Source: Brachionus manjavacas (Eukaryota > Rotifera > Eurotatoria > Ploima > Brachionidae). From it: DNA of 64,000 nt. Below the pieces are notes generated by a model, which was given only the letters and a program-made list of their open reading frames with translations, did no database searches and had not been told where the DNA came from. Below, piece after piece: positions 1 to 9,995 of the stretch. Position 1 is the stretch's first letter; every line of letters begins with the position of its first letter. A program made the position numbers and the translations under genes. The stretch is taken from positions 186,001-250,000 of the forward strand of contig JAHQIY010000027.1 of assembly GCA_019054805.1 (NCBI GenBank). The letters run 5' to 3'.

Positions 1-20
1 ATTTTTCTTAAAAAAAAAAG

Positions 21-914
21 TGGGTGAGCCGATAAATATAGAAGCTTGGAATTGGTATTACGAAATAGTTGGTGAAAAGCGCTGCAAAATAGCGGACACA
101 TGGTGGCAGACAGAGACAGGCAGTCATTGCATTACGCCTTTGCCATGCGGAATGCACGACCCAATCAAACCTGGTATGGCCATGCGGCCTTTCTTCGGTA
201 TTCATCTAGCTCTCCTGGACGAAGCTGTACTTTATTTTACACTCTTTTTAGTTCCGTAAAATTTTTATTAAAAAGGGAAACGAAATTGAGATGAAAAACA
301 ACAGAGGTATTCTGTGCATAAAGAAACCTTGGCCTAGTATGGCAATGACGGTCTATGGAGACCATGAACGCTTCCTGCAGACATATCTCAAGCCCTACAG
401 GGGATATTTTTTCACTGGCGATGCTGCACTCGCCGACCAAGACGCTCATTTGAGAATAACAGGCCGCGTTGATGATGTAATGAATGTTAGTGGACACAGA
501 GTCGGCACTGCCGAAATTGAGAGTGCTCTAAACGAGCATGAAGACGTGGCCGAGTCAGCTGTGGTCGGCTTTGCCCATGAGATGACTGGTGAGGCCGTGT
601 TCGCCTATGTTGTCCTTAAAGAGCAAACAAAAAGCCAGAATATTCCGGCAGAGCTAAAAAGTTTGGTCAGACAAAAAATTGCCGCACACGCTGTCCCAAA
701 TAAAATACTTGTAAAAAAAAAATAAAATTTTTCTAAATTAACTTTATTTTGTGTCAAGATAACCAAACATTTACCAAAGACCAGATCTGGTAAAATAATG
801 AGAAGAATATTGAGAAAATTTGCCAACAACGAGTTCAATGAGCTTGGCGATTTGTCAACTCTATCCGAACCACAGGCTATTGAAGAAATAAAAAATTTGC
901 TTTTAAACAATTAA
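21..914 (+). CDS. Acetyl-CoA synthetase (AMP-forming), 3' part of gene, three exons
   Basis: Makes acetyl-CoA from acetate, ATP and CoA through an acetyl-adenylate. Exons read as 21-226, 291-710 and 759-914; the introns are 64 and 48 bp, GT..AG, both in phase 0. The first exon carries the adenylation motif around [11 protein letters not shown] (written here as [11 protein letters not shown]) and KPGMAM. The second has YFFTGDAAL and the hinge/C-domain [16 protein letters not shown]. The third has [15 protein letters not shown], which includes the catalytic lysine region typical of ACS, and ends [20 protein letters not shown]. The valine codon at the first exon start is split by an upstream intron, so the gene continues off the left edge. 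An AATAAA lies at 935-940. Cytosolic (ACSS2) versus mitochondrial paralogue cannot be decided from this end. No frameshifts seen. Confidence 0.93.
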
Positions 915-1031
915 ACATAACATTTTAGAGATTTAATAAAAAATTTTTTTCAAATTTTTTTATTCTAATTTATTTTTTTGATGGGTTTAAGTTAAATAAA
1001 TCAATTTTTGCTGACACAATAAAAAAAGAGC

Positions 1032-1370
1032 CTAGTGCTTTTGGCTGTGATCGATTGGGTATCGTTGATGCTCCAAATCATGGGCGAATTTGTGCCCAAT
1101 GCTGTGATGCACAGCGCTGTAAGGAGTGAAAGACACATCGACACCTAAAACCAAAAATTTGAGCTGTTCTTTGCCAGAGCTAATTTAGCTATTGAGAAGA
1201 TTACCTTTGGCAATGATGTAGACCCATCCACTAGCTAGAGCGAGACCGGTGGCGCAGAAGGCTCTAAAGTACATCGAGTTGTGGTAGAATTTTCGCCATG
1301 GAAAAGTGGCGAACTGCTGGCTTAATGACATTGGATACAAGACACGTCTTCCGTGATCGCCTAGAACCAT
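1032..1370 (-). CDS. Small predicted single-pass membrane protein, 92 aa, two exons, unrecognised
   Basis: Exons 1370-1205 and 1144-1032 join across a 60-bp GT..AG intron (1204-1145). Together they give 92 codons plus TAG. Residues 1-35 are polar and aromatic (MVLGDHGRRVLYPMSLSQQF at the start). A hydrophobic stretch around residues 36-54 (FCATGLALASGWVYIIA) looks like one membrane span. The tail is rich in His (SIGHKFAHDLEHQRYPIDHS). Size, a single span and charged ends recall small mitochondrial inner-membrane subunits, but I do not recognise the family and assign no function. The sequence CAG immediately before the ATG could be a 5'-UTR splice acceptor. GC content and an undisturbed frame across the intron support a real gene. 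It converges with the acetyl-CoA synthetase gene, leaving about 115 bp between stops. Confidence 0.7.
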
Positions 1371-1929
1371 TCTGAACGGATTTTAATGTCTAAAAAGGAC
1401 AAGAATTAGTCAAAAAGCATTTATTAGTACCAATTTGATATTTAAAAAAAAATTAAGATTGTGAATAGCGTATTGATGCAAACAATGCTATGAATGCAAA
1501 AAGCGTCTAGAGAAAAAAGTAAAGCTTGGTAGAAATTGCAAAACTTTAGCTTCTAAAACTCAAATTAAAATTATTATTAAATTAACAAAAGAATTAAATT
1601 TTATATTAAATTAAATTGTAGAATTAATTCAGCTTCAGACATTAATTTTATTTCAAATATTATTGTTATTCAAATTAGCATCAGATTTGTTTCGTCAGAT
1701 TCGGAACTTTTAAACAACTCTGATTAGCACCTTATGAGCGATGTAAGAAAAGCTAAAAAATAAAATGAAGATTAGGAAAAATTGATTTTTTTTCAATTTT
1801 AAATTTTATTAAAAAAAATTATTAAATAAACGAAAATTTTTGCTTTCCTTTTTCTTCATTTTTCGCTCCATGAATAGACAATGAGATTCGACTTTTTAAA
1901 GATATCATGAGAGGTAAATTTTGGAATGA

Positions 1930-2046
1930 TTATTCTCTAGCAATGACCTCCAACTGCGCCAGCTGGGCCTTCTGACCTTCCTTCTTATAGATAGTCTGGT
2001 GTGCCAATTCACTTCTTTTTTCTTCGAAGGATTTTAAATTGTTCAT
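1930..2046 (-). CDS. Short coding-like island, 38 codons from ATG to TAA, possibly a terminal exon
   Basis: A GC-richer stretch stands out in AT-rich sequence. It reads MNNLKSFEEKRSELAHQTIY then a charged helix-like end QKAQLAQLEVIARE and a stop. The composition (alternating charged and Ala/Leu) suggests an alpha-helical or coiled C-terminus. It may be a complete small protein or the last exon of a gene further right on the minus strand; I see no convincing upstream exon. Family not recognised. Confidence 0.35.
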   Translation of the reverse strand: MNNLKSFEEKRSELAHQTIYKKEGQKAQLAQLEVIARE

Positions 2047-2657
2047 TAAAGCATTATTTTAATCATTATATAAAAAATTAAACGTGGTAGGGGAAAATAA
2101 ATAAAAAAAAAATCAAATAAAATTTTTTATAAAATTAAAAAAGTGATCTTTTCAAAAAAAGTTAATCGAACATGTTAGTCTAGGGATGCTAGTCATGTTA
2201 GATAGGAAAAATACTAAGATAAAAAGCCCTTTTTATGATTACAACTCTTATTTATATCTAAAAGTTGTAACTTAAAAAGACCATCGACAATAAAGAAGTA
2301 AGATCAAAAAAAATTGTGCATTAAATTGGTCATTAAGATTTATGACTCAGATTTATGATTCAAAAAAACATAAAGATATAATCTAGATTGTAAATTTTAT
2401 TAAGGTTGATTTAAATTGTTGTTACGGTTATTTCTTACCGTCTAATGCTTGATCAATGTTAAAAAAATTAAAGTTCTAGATTTGAAGGAGTAAATTGAAT
2501 TGGGAATCTTGCATTTGGCTAGATTTCTCAATTCAAGTTTGACTTGGGTCAGCTTGGGTGGTGTTTTTAAGTTGAGGTCTCCTTTAAACATGAAGAAGTT
2601 TCAAAAGCCTCAAATTCTTTTAGATTTTTTTTTAGATCTTAAAAAAGAAGTTTTTAA
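2047..2657. other. AT-rich gene-free stretch
   Basis: Homopolymer-rich sequence without a long reading frame or recognisable repeat. It separates the small minus-strand island from the Tc1-like element. Confidence 0.5.
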
Positions 2658-3069
2658 TACAGTAATGCTATGATAAACTGTTTTTACGTATTTTTACGTG
2701 AAATTACCGGAAATTAAGTAAATTTGCGTAATTTTACCTAAAATTTAAAAATTTTTTCAGCCTGAATTCGAAAAAAAAGAAATTACTTTTTATCAAATTT
2801 CATTTAATAGTGGTAATTTTTAGTAAAAAAAAGTAAATTTTGTACAAATTTAAAAAAGGTTAATTACAAACAATAAACAAAAAGGCAAAATAAAAATTTC
2901 AATTATACCCATCCCAATATAATTCAATGATTCGACTAATCTCCATTTCTTTCTATAACCACTTTAATTACTTTAATTTTTATTAAAATTTTTTTTAAAG
3001 ATTAAATTGAAAATAAAAACTAATAAAAACCTTTTTTTAATGATTTATATTATTTTGGCATTTTTCTTT

Positions 3070-3390
3070 GGTCAAAGATTTTTCGAAATCTTTGACCGCC
3101 ATTTCGGCATCAACTTCCGATAAAATCATTCTCTCCCTAACATTCTGTTTTAAGTCGTTCCACATAAGTTCAATGCGATTTAAATCGGGAGACTTTGGGG
3201 GAGATTTAATCTTTGTTTAAAAAAAATTAGTCAAATATTATCGACAAAGAATAATTACTTAAAAGCAATTTACCCAAACAATATTGTTAAAATTTAAAAA
3301 AGTAGTGCACAATAAAGAACGATGCTTTGGGTCGTTGTCCTGGTGAAGTTTAAAGTCTAAATAGTAGTTTGAAGCCCCAAATGGTAGTAA
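3070..3390 (-). pseudogene. Tc1-like transposase remnant (DDE catalytic region)
   Basis: Read on the minus strand, one frame gives KLHQDNDPKH followed, after a damaged stretch, by SPPKSPDLNRIELMWNDLKQ. These are the second Asp motif (DNDPKH) and the SPDLNPIE-W motif with the third catalytic acidic residue of Tc1-type transposases. The two blocks are in pieces separated by stops, and the N-terminal DNA-binding half is missing, so it is inactive. Confidence 0.8.
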
Positions 3391-3468
3391 GTATTGCATC
3401 CATTTTGCTCTTAAAAATCTTAAAAATTCTTAAGTAAAAGCTTTTCTTTTTATCTGTTTCTTACAGCG

Positions 3469-3928
3469 AAAATGAAGCCATTAAAAAATTCATTACTGGG
3501 GGTGAAACTGACAGTTCTTTCTATTCAGCAGGAACCAAAAGAAAAGCCGAGAGAACTTAAAGTAGTTCCAGTGAGAGCGAAGCTATTGAAACCATAAGTA
3601 TTCTTATATTTAAGTTTAAAATAATATTATATTTAAAAAATCTAAAAATAAATAAGTCAATAATAAGCCATTTACAAATCGTCTCAGAAGTGAAATAATG
3701 AAGAGATTTGTAAATGACAATGGTCAGACTCTAGGGTATTATGAAAAAAAATTTCCTAATGAAATAGAGGAAATAAAAAGTGAGTATTTTAATGAAAAAA
3801 AAGCTTTAATTTTTAATTGTTTTTATTAAAGAAGATTTGTTGAAGCTGGTGCCAAAAAATTCAAATTTCAAAGAAACATGGAAAAAAGCTGTCGACAGCT
3901 TTAAAAATGATAAAAATAAAAGAGAATA
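3469..3928 (+). pseudogene. Three exon-like fragments inside the Tc1-like element, opposite strand to the transposase
   Basis: Three short coding-like stretches, each following an AG, lie in order: about 3469-3560 (ENEAIKKFITGGETDSSFYS), 3688-3777 (IMKRFVNDNGQTLGYYEKKF) and 3832-3928 (DLLKLVPKNSNFKETWKKAV). All are short, polar and end at stops or possible donors. They do not resemble a transposase. They could be captured host exons or a second element gene. I do not recognise the family. Confidence 0.35.
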
Positions 3929-4181
3929 AAATTCCGTAAAAAATTTGTACAAAATTTACTTTTTTATTTACCACTATTAAATAAAATTTCACGTAAAATT
4001 ACGTGAAAAAAAGTGATTTTTTTTTCGAATTCAGGCTGAAAAATATAAAAAAAGTCAAAAAATGTCAAAATTCTCAAAAAAAATAGTATTTATGGAATTT
4101 TTACTTTTCACAGAAATTTACGTAATTTCCGGTAATTTCACGTAAAATTACGTAAAAACAGTTTATCATAGCATTACTGTA

Positions 4182-4642
4182 TAATTCTAAATAAAATTAA
4201 CAATAGTGTGTAAATTTTATTGATATTTGTTTATTCATTGGTTTTCTGAAATTCAAAATAAAAAAATTTGTTAATTAAAAGCATAGCAACAAGCAGTGGC
4301 AAAGTGTGGTGCCGCCATTATTTAAAAATTTAAATTTAAAAAGAAAAATTTGTTTTTATCTCTTCTTATTTCAGCCAACTTTAGAAATAAAAATTAAACC
4401 AAATTAACAAACAAAAAACATCATTTATTTGATACTTTGAAGCTTAATAAAATTATTTTTGGAATATTTGATTAAAAATTTTTATTTTATGAGAAACTAG
4501 CGGTCGAATTTTTTTGATCAATAAAGCGATACGTTTTTTTTAAAAGCTCCTTTTTCTTGTCTAAAAATTGTCTGTTTTCTTTATATTTTCCGCAGATAAA
4601 AAATTTTTTCGTTAACTTAACTGCTTTTAAAAAAAGCTAATT
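4182..4642. other. AT-rich spacer
   Basis: No frame or RNA gene seen. A CAGTGG at about 4296 followed by a GC-richer 20 bp could be a hAT-type left end, but no matching 8-bp target duplication was found with the right end at 5122. Confidence 0.35.
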
Positions 4643-4860
4643 TCAAATGCGGAGGCAGAGAGAACTTTATCTGCTTTAAAAAGAATAAAAAATTGTCTCT
4701 GAAACAGGACAGGTCAAGAAAGATTAAATAAAATAAGCCTCATGAATATTGAGTCATTTGAATTTCAAGAAGTTGACGTTTACAAAATTGTTAAAATTTC
4801 TGCTAGTCAAAAGAATAGAAAACTTAGATTTAAAAAAATATCTTCAATAGTTTTAAAAGA
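4643..4860 (+). pseudogene. hAT transposase C-terminal (dimerisation) remnant
   Basis: The frame starting at 4643 reads SNAEAERTLSALKRIKNCL, an in-frame TGA, then NRTGQERLNKISLMNIESF. This is the conserved hAT C-terminal pattern (ER.FSALKRIKT.LR...GQERL..L..L.I). The rest of the protein cannot be found upstream. At least one nonsense codon is present. Confidence 0.75.
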
Positions 4861-4949
4861 AATTTTGAATATAATATTGAAGAATAACAAAAATTCATTT
4901 TTTTTAAAAAGTGCCAAATTATTTCAATTTTTTGGACATTTTTTTTTTA

Positions 4950-5122
4950 CATAAATTTACGTAAAATGATCGAAATTTACCAAATTTTACATAAAATCTA
5001 GTAAATTTACGTTTTTTTACTTTTGTTAATTTACGTAAATTTACAATATATTACGTAAAATTCGGTAAATTTACTATTTTTTACGTAAATAATCGTAAAT
5101 TACTAAATCCGGAACACCACTG
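4950..5122. repeat. Transposon-end-like stretch with repeated TTTACGTAAA motifs
   Basis: A run of ACGTAA/TTTACG motifs in both orientations ends with GGAACACCACTG at 5122. The terminal CACTG suits a hAT or Tc1-type right end and follows the hAT remnant. The motif resembles the subterminal sequence of the 2660-4179 element and of the degenerate stretch near 14270. Confidence 0.5.
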
Positions 5123-5511
5123 TATATAAAGATTATTTAAGATACAAAATTCAATTAGGTAAAAATTGTATTATATTGAGTCAGTTAGTTCAGAATTGTT
5201 ACACTCATTCAATCAAAAGAACACTGAAAGCTAGATTTTTTTTATTTGTTTTGGTCAGGAATTTAGTGAACACAAAAATAAACTTTTTTTTAAATTAGCC
5301 TAAAAAGGGTGAACGAAATCAATAAATGAGTAAGTACGGAGAGGTTAAACATTTTAAGTTTAAATTTGGTCACATAAAAATTTTTTGTATTTTTTTTAAA
5401 ATGATTTGCTAATGTATGCTCTTCAAGAAGATCGTTAAAAATATTTTGTCTCTTATTTTTTACGATATCCCTTGTTGTTTGTGAAACTTCACAATTATCA
5501 TCAGATTCAAT

Positions 5512-6733
5512 TGTTTGTTTGATCTTAAAAAATTGAAAAACTCTTCGTTAAAAATCATCTCAAATAAAAGTCCCTAAATTGAGAGCCTTTATGTATTCAT
5601 AAATCGGATTTATTATTTTAATAACATTGAGAAAATTTTAAATGAATAAAACATTTCTAATTGTAAAAAATAAAAAAACTTATTACGCTTAACTATTAAT
5701 TTAGTTTAAGACTTTGTGCCTAGTTTTCATATTTTAACTTTAACTAGCAAAAGATTTTGAAAAAAATAAAAAAAAAATTTTTGGTTTAATATGAGCCATT
5801 TTAACTCAAGTTAAAACTAAACTTATACTTTCAGCTGTTAAGGTTCACATATTTGAAAGAAGTAAAAAAATTGTTCATTTTAATCTAACATAAATTCAAA
5901 GAAACAAAGATAAAAATAAGATTTAAATGCGCCATAACTCTGCCGTTAGCCGGTCCCAAGCCCAGGATGAGAAAAGAGGAGGGTGGTGGCAGCCACACAA
6001 TGTGGTCTTCTACGAGTCTGAAGAAGAGCTGTATTACGGGTACATAGATCTACGGGTCTTTGTCCTAGTCTTGTCGTATGAGGGTGCCGCTGGCTTTGAC
6101 CATCACCCAGTATAGAATCTTAACAGAGCAAGAACTTGTTTTACAGCTGACCCTCTTTGGATAGCCGTAACTTTGGAAGCGCTAAAGTTAAGGCATTCTC
6201 TCTTAAAGAGAATGTCGCTTGGTTTGTGGTTCCAAGCTAGTCTAAATAGTTGTCGAGTTCGCAGCCTTTTAGTGCTCGGATGAGTGGCGCTGTTTATGAT
6301 GAACGTCCCACGTGCTTCTTAGGGGAAGACGCCGTCATAACTATGCCGTTTGCCGGTCCCAAGCCCGGATAAAAAAAATAGGAGGGTGACATAACTTTTT
6401 GAAGAATACCATTTAGTCTAAAACTTTTTACTTAAATCCAATTTTTTATTCACAGACAGAAATTTATTTCCAAAAAAAAAATTTTTTTATCTAAAATTGA
6501 ATTTAATTTTCCAAAACCAAATTGTAAATACTAAAAAAATTTTTTTTTTCAAAATTAAATTTTATTCCCAAAAAATTATTTTAAATAAAAAATTTAAAAA
6601 CAAAAAATCTATATATTTTAAAATTTTCAATAAAATTTTTTTATAAAGATAGAATATTTTTCTTAAAGATTAAATTTTAAAATTTCAGAAAATATTTTAT
6701 GTTTTAGAAATACTTTATTATAGAAAGAAAGCT
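5512..6733 (+). repeat. Repeat R, copy 1 (GC-rich core 5929-6389)
   Basis: AT-rich leader, then a 460-bp GC-rich core that starts and ends with imperfect copies (about 52 bp) of ATAACTCTGCCGTTAGCCGG...CCCAAGCCC...GGAGGGTG. The core recurs near-identically at 12460, 30141, 42147 (-) and 50557 (-). From memory, the GTCCCAAGCCCGGAT..GGAGGGT ending resembles the 3' tail of RTE-type LINEs. Copy 3 carries LINE coding sequence just upstream, which supports a LINE 3' end. Copies 1 and 2 alone also share about 340 bp downstream, ending in GAAAGAAAGCTGGTGA. Confidence 0.85.
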
Positions 6734-7028
6734 GGTGACAAGACTAGGACAATGCTTAAAGTTTAAGCATTAGAATAACAATTGTATTGTTAAGGGTTTT
6801 GATATGATCAACTGGTACAATCCTTTTACATTCCTAATCTGTTCAAAATATTCAAATTAAATGACCAAGACAAATAATCAGTCATGTCATTAAAATATTC
6901 GATACAATCGATCACTGTTTTCGGATATTGTCCATGTTTAATTTATGCACCAACAATGGCCATTGTGATTTAAAAAAAATCCGAATTTCTATTCAAAACC
7001 AAAATTATTCTTCTAGCACACAAACAAA

Positions 7029-7889
7029 ATGAACTTGGCCAAACAATCTTCCAAAGTAGTCCTATGCCTTATCACTCTAGTCTACTGGCTCACGTCCGGC
7101 AGTCTGGCCTACATCGGCATCAACATGCTGCTCACATTTGAAAAGTACGGAGACCTAATCTCCTACATCTATTCAATCATCCCAGCGTTCATAATACTAG
7201 GCATGGCTTTGGTCATTTTCCTGATAGGGATAATCGGCATATGCGGCCTGTTCAGCGAGAACAAATGTCTGCTGGCCACATTCTTCTTCCTCCTGTCTAC
7301 TCTCCTCAGTCTCCAGATATCTGCAATTGTGCTCATGCTAATTTACAGAGACAACGTGAACAGATATGTGCGCAGCCTTTTTGACGAACTGCTCGACTCC
7401 TATGGCCACAAAGAAATGTCCTCGCTGAGCCAAAACTTTGACTTCATCCAGCATAAACTAGAATGCTGTGGGCAGTTCAACTACACGGACTGGAAGGACA
7501 CGTGGTGGTATGAGAACTCCCGCAGCCGAGTCGGAAGTGTGCCTCAGTCGTGTTGTGCCAATTATGCGATGAATTCAGACGATGAGAGAAGTGGCTTTGT
7601 GAAAAGAGTTGGTGGCTCGGCCGAGTCCGCTCTGCCGAACTATTGTAGAGCCGAGTCGCCAGAACCCACCCCAGTCGACAATTACTACCCGAACGGGTGC
7701 TATACAAAACTAAGGTCCCTGATCAAAGATCAATTTGTGTACATCTCAGGCGTTTGTCTTGGTCTTTTGGTGGTTCAGTTTGTGGGCATATTTTCAACAT
7801 GCATTCTCATGTTCATCAAGAAAAGCGATAAAAAACAGCCTGGCTATGTAAACATTGCCACTCACGATGACATTCAGTACAATTTGTAA
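7029..7889 (+). CDS. Tetraspanin, 286 aa, single exon
   Basis: A four-span membrane scaffold that organises receptors and adhesion proteins into microdomains. Membrane segments fall at about residues 12-35, 50-75, 83-106 and 237-262. The large loop between spans 3 and 4 (about 107-236) has the family signature ECCGQFNY (CCG motif), then PQSCC and a later NGCY, giving the paired cysteines of tetraspanin loops. Short polar N- and C-termini (MNLAKQSSK; DDIQYNL) face the cytosol. Length is typical to slightly long because the loop is expanded. The gene is intronless here and GC-richer than its flanks. AATAAA follows at 7968-7973. Antisense frames in the same stretch are shadows. The subfamily cannot be named. 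Confidence 0.93.
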   Translation: MNLAKQSSKVVLCLITLVYWLTSGSLAYIGINMLLTFEKYGDLISYIYSIIPAFIILGMALVIFLIGIIGICGLFSENKCLLATFFFLLSTLLSLQISAIVLMLIYRDNVNRYVRSLFDELLDSYGHKEMSSLSQNFDFIQHKLECCGQFNYTDWKDTWWYENSRSRVGSVPQSCCANYAMNSDDERSGFVKRVGGSAESALPNYCRAESPEPTPVDNYYPNGCYTKLRSLIKDQFVYISGVCLGLLVVQFVGIFSTCILMFIKKSDKKQPGYVNIATHDDIQYNL

Positions 7890-7967
7890 ATAGGTTTATT
7901 ATGAGATCAGACAAAAAGAATTCTTACTTTTTTTTTTGTTCATTTTTATTTAATTTTTTTGTAACTA

Positions 7968-7973
7968 AATAAA
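7968..7973 (+). terminator. Polyadenylation signal AATAAA of the tetraspanin gene
   Basis: First canonical AATAAA, 79 bp after the tetraspanin stop, followed by a T-rich stretch. The sequence is AT-rich, so position rather than motif gives the support. Confidence 0.5.
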
Positions 7974-8288
7974 AGTTTTATCCTCAGCTTTTTTTACTCT
8001 CTATGTTGACTTAAGTTGTTATTCAATTCAAGAAATTGCTTTTCAGTCCAAGGGTCGGTAATCTAATTGCTAGATGATAGAATAGATTGACAAGGTGTCA
8101 CGCTGCTAAAGAAATTGAATAAAAAGAGCAAAAATTCAAATTTTTTATTTAATTTTGTTTTGAAAAGATAAAAACATTTTCAGCATTTTTTACCATTACT
8201 GACAAAATACTTCGTCAAATTACTCATTTTTTAGTAAAATTTGGTAATGAAAATATGACTGATCAAAGTTAAACTCAAAGTTATTTAA

Positions 8289-9233
8289 CACTTAAAGGAC
8301 CAAGGGGTTTTAAAGACCATTTTTGATGCTTATTTTGCTCTTTGCTCAATACATTTAATCATTTTTGACAATTTTTTTTTCATCAAATCTAAAATAAAAA
8401 AAATATTATAATTAATTCATTTTTTTTAAAATTCTTTCTATTTTTCTGCAAAAAAAATAATATAAACGTTAAGGCCCAAGAAGAGTTTTTTGAACCCAAC
8501 AGCAATGTTGTCTTTTTTTTGTTAAATAAATTGAAGACCAAGCTAATTATGCTTTAAATTTCAAAATCTACTTAAATTAAATAATTCCTTTTATAAATTA
8601 CAATTTTATGAACCATGTCTCGACGAAAAGCTGCCTTACAAGCCCCTGAACTTCTTAGAAATGCTGTCGAATGTATTTGAGATCATTGGCAGATGAATTA
8701 CTGGAAATGGTAAATAAAAGTGTACAGCCTACAACTCAAATTACTCCAGTTGCTTCTAGAAAGCGCTTAGCAAGCACAGAGATTGATTCGTCAAATTAAA
8801 AAAAAAGTGTCAAATTAGGTTATGTAATGGAAACAAATCGAACTTTAATTGTGACAAATGCAAACAATTTACATGTGGTCCTTGTCTAGGGGAGAAGGTT
8901 TTCAAATCGATTTGTAAAAATTGCTACGATCAAGGACTGAGAATTTAGATAAAATTTTATTTTTTTTAGATTTAAAATTTTTTTCTTGATTTTTTTTCAA
9001 AATTTTTTTTTATAAATAATTTTAGGTTTTTACTTAAATCTAGACATAATTTTTCTGAAAGTATAACAAAAATGATAAAAGACATTTATTTTTAAAATCT
9101 GTAACATTTTTTAACATAATTTGAATAAATAATCTAGTTTATTTTATCTAATAAGCAAATCTTAAATTTAGGGTTTTTTTGGACCCATTTGGTCCTTAAC
9201 GTAAAAAAATAAAAAAAATTGTGCCTTTGAGTG
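8289..9233. mobile_element. piggyBac-like element, non-autonomous or decayed, TTAA-flanked
   Basis: TTAA occurs at 8285-8288 and 9234-9237. Inside it the ends read CACTTAAAGGACCAAG (left) and, reverse-complemented, CACTCAAAGGCACAAT (right). GGACC/GGTCC motifs recur near both ends. Toward the right, a plus-strand frame at about 8800-8948 reads CNGNKSNFNCDKCKQFTCGP then CLGEKVFKSICKNCYDQ and a stop. This spaced-cysteine tail resembles the C-terminal zinc finger of piggyBac transposases. A short ATG frame near 8616 is interrupted. No intact catalytic domain. Confidence 0.6.
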
Positions 9234-9237
9234 TTAA

Positions 9238-9833
9238 ATAGACTTTAGATCAAAAATTTTTTAAGAGAAAATTTACAATTATTAATAGACTTTTTCAATC
9301 TAATAATATTTGTATTGATATCAATGCACTAACTTTAAAAACTTTAAATTTTATTTTTTTGAAGTTAAGTTAAAATTAAAATTCTTTTTTAAAAATTTTT
9401 ATTTTAAATAAAATTTAGTTCTCGAATTTTAATGTTTTTAAATTAAATTTTATCATTGTTAATTTTTCATCATTAATAAATAAAGTGATGTTTTGACATA
9501 AATTATTTAAATAATGAAAACAATAGATAAAATAAATCATTATTTATTCCTATTTCAAATCGAAAATATGAAAATTGAATAAAAAATTTAAATCAAGTTA
9601 GAAAAGGTTTAATTTTTTGTGTTTGAATTAAAAAATGTATCCAATGTTGAAATAACATTGAAAAAGTGCGATGTTTCAAATATTTTTTTCCGTTTCAAAA
9701 AAAAAATTATTTTAAGTTAAAATTGCAGGCATTTTCATATTTGAAATTAAACTCTTTGGTGAAATAGAATGAGTTTAATTTTTGTTTGGAAATTTGAAAA
9801 AAATTTTGAAAATTATTTTTTAACTTTTAAACA
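9238..9833. other. AT-rich gene-free stretch
   Basis: No coding frame or repeat recognised; very high A+T. Confidence 0.5.
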
Positions 9834-9893
9834 ATTAATTTATTTATTTTTACCGAGCAAATGCTCCTTCAGAATAAAAATACATGAAAAAAA
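9834..9893 (-). repeat. LINE 3'-end signature (minus orientation)
   Basis: Reverse complement reads TATTCTGAAGGAGCATTTGC followed by TCGGTAAAAATAAATAAATT. It matches the 3' end of the LINE at 28.3 kb (motif CTGAAGGAGC..TAGCTCGGTA then an AAATAAATAAA tail). No coding sequence is attached, so it is a severely truncated copy. Confidence 0.7.
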
Positions 9894-9995
9894 TAAAATT
9901 AAAGTTAAATAATTTAAAATAAAATAAAAAATGAATAGAAAAAAATGATAAATAATTCACTTAGAATAAAGTTTCTATTCAATTGTTGAAAAATT

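Larger units (their letters stand above)
2660..4179. mobile_element. Tc1/mariner-type DNA transposon with long terminal inverted repeats, decayed
   Basis: The left end starts CAGTAATGCTATGATAAACT and the right end is its reverse complement, ending at 4179. Both are flanked by TA (2658-2659 and 4180-4181), the usual Tc1/mariner target duplication. The inverted match is nearly perfect for about 75 bp and continues with gaps for roughly 200 bp, through a GCCTGAATTCGAAAAAAAAG-like block on both sides. Length is 1,520 bp. It contains a broken transposase on the minus strand and separate exon-like pieces on the plus strand. Confidence 0.85.

Noticed and set aside
4296..5122. A complete hAT element from CAGTGG (4296) to CACTG (5122)
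   Set aside because: Ends are similar only for six bases and the flanks show no 8-bp target duplication, so only the transposase remnant and right-end-like sequence are kept.
5927..6115. 62-codon ATG frame in the repeat R core, repeated in five copies
   Set aside because: It lies wholly in a multicopy LINE-tail-like repeat, resembles no protein, and its preservation is explained by nucleotide identity of the core. No codon-position bias can be judged from so few changes.
5929..6389. R core as a tRNA-derived SINE
   Set aside because: GGTTCCAAGCTAG recalls a B box, but no convincing A box lies at the right distance and no cloverleaf forms.
5929..6389. R core as a hammerhead-containing retrozyme
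   Set aside because: Direct repeats of a short unit suggested it, but the CTGANGA...GAAA core was not found in either strand.
7477..7707. Antisense frame in the tetraspanin gene
   Set aside because: Shadow of a well supported coding sequence.
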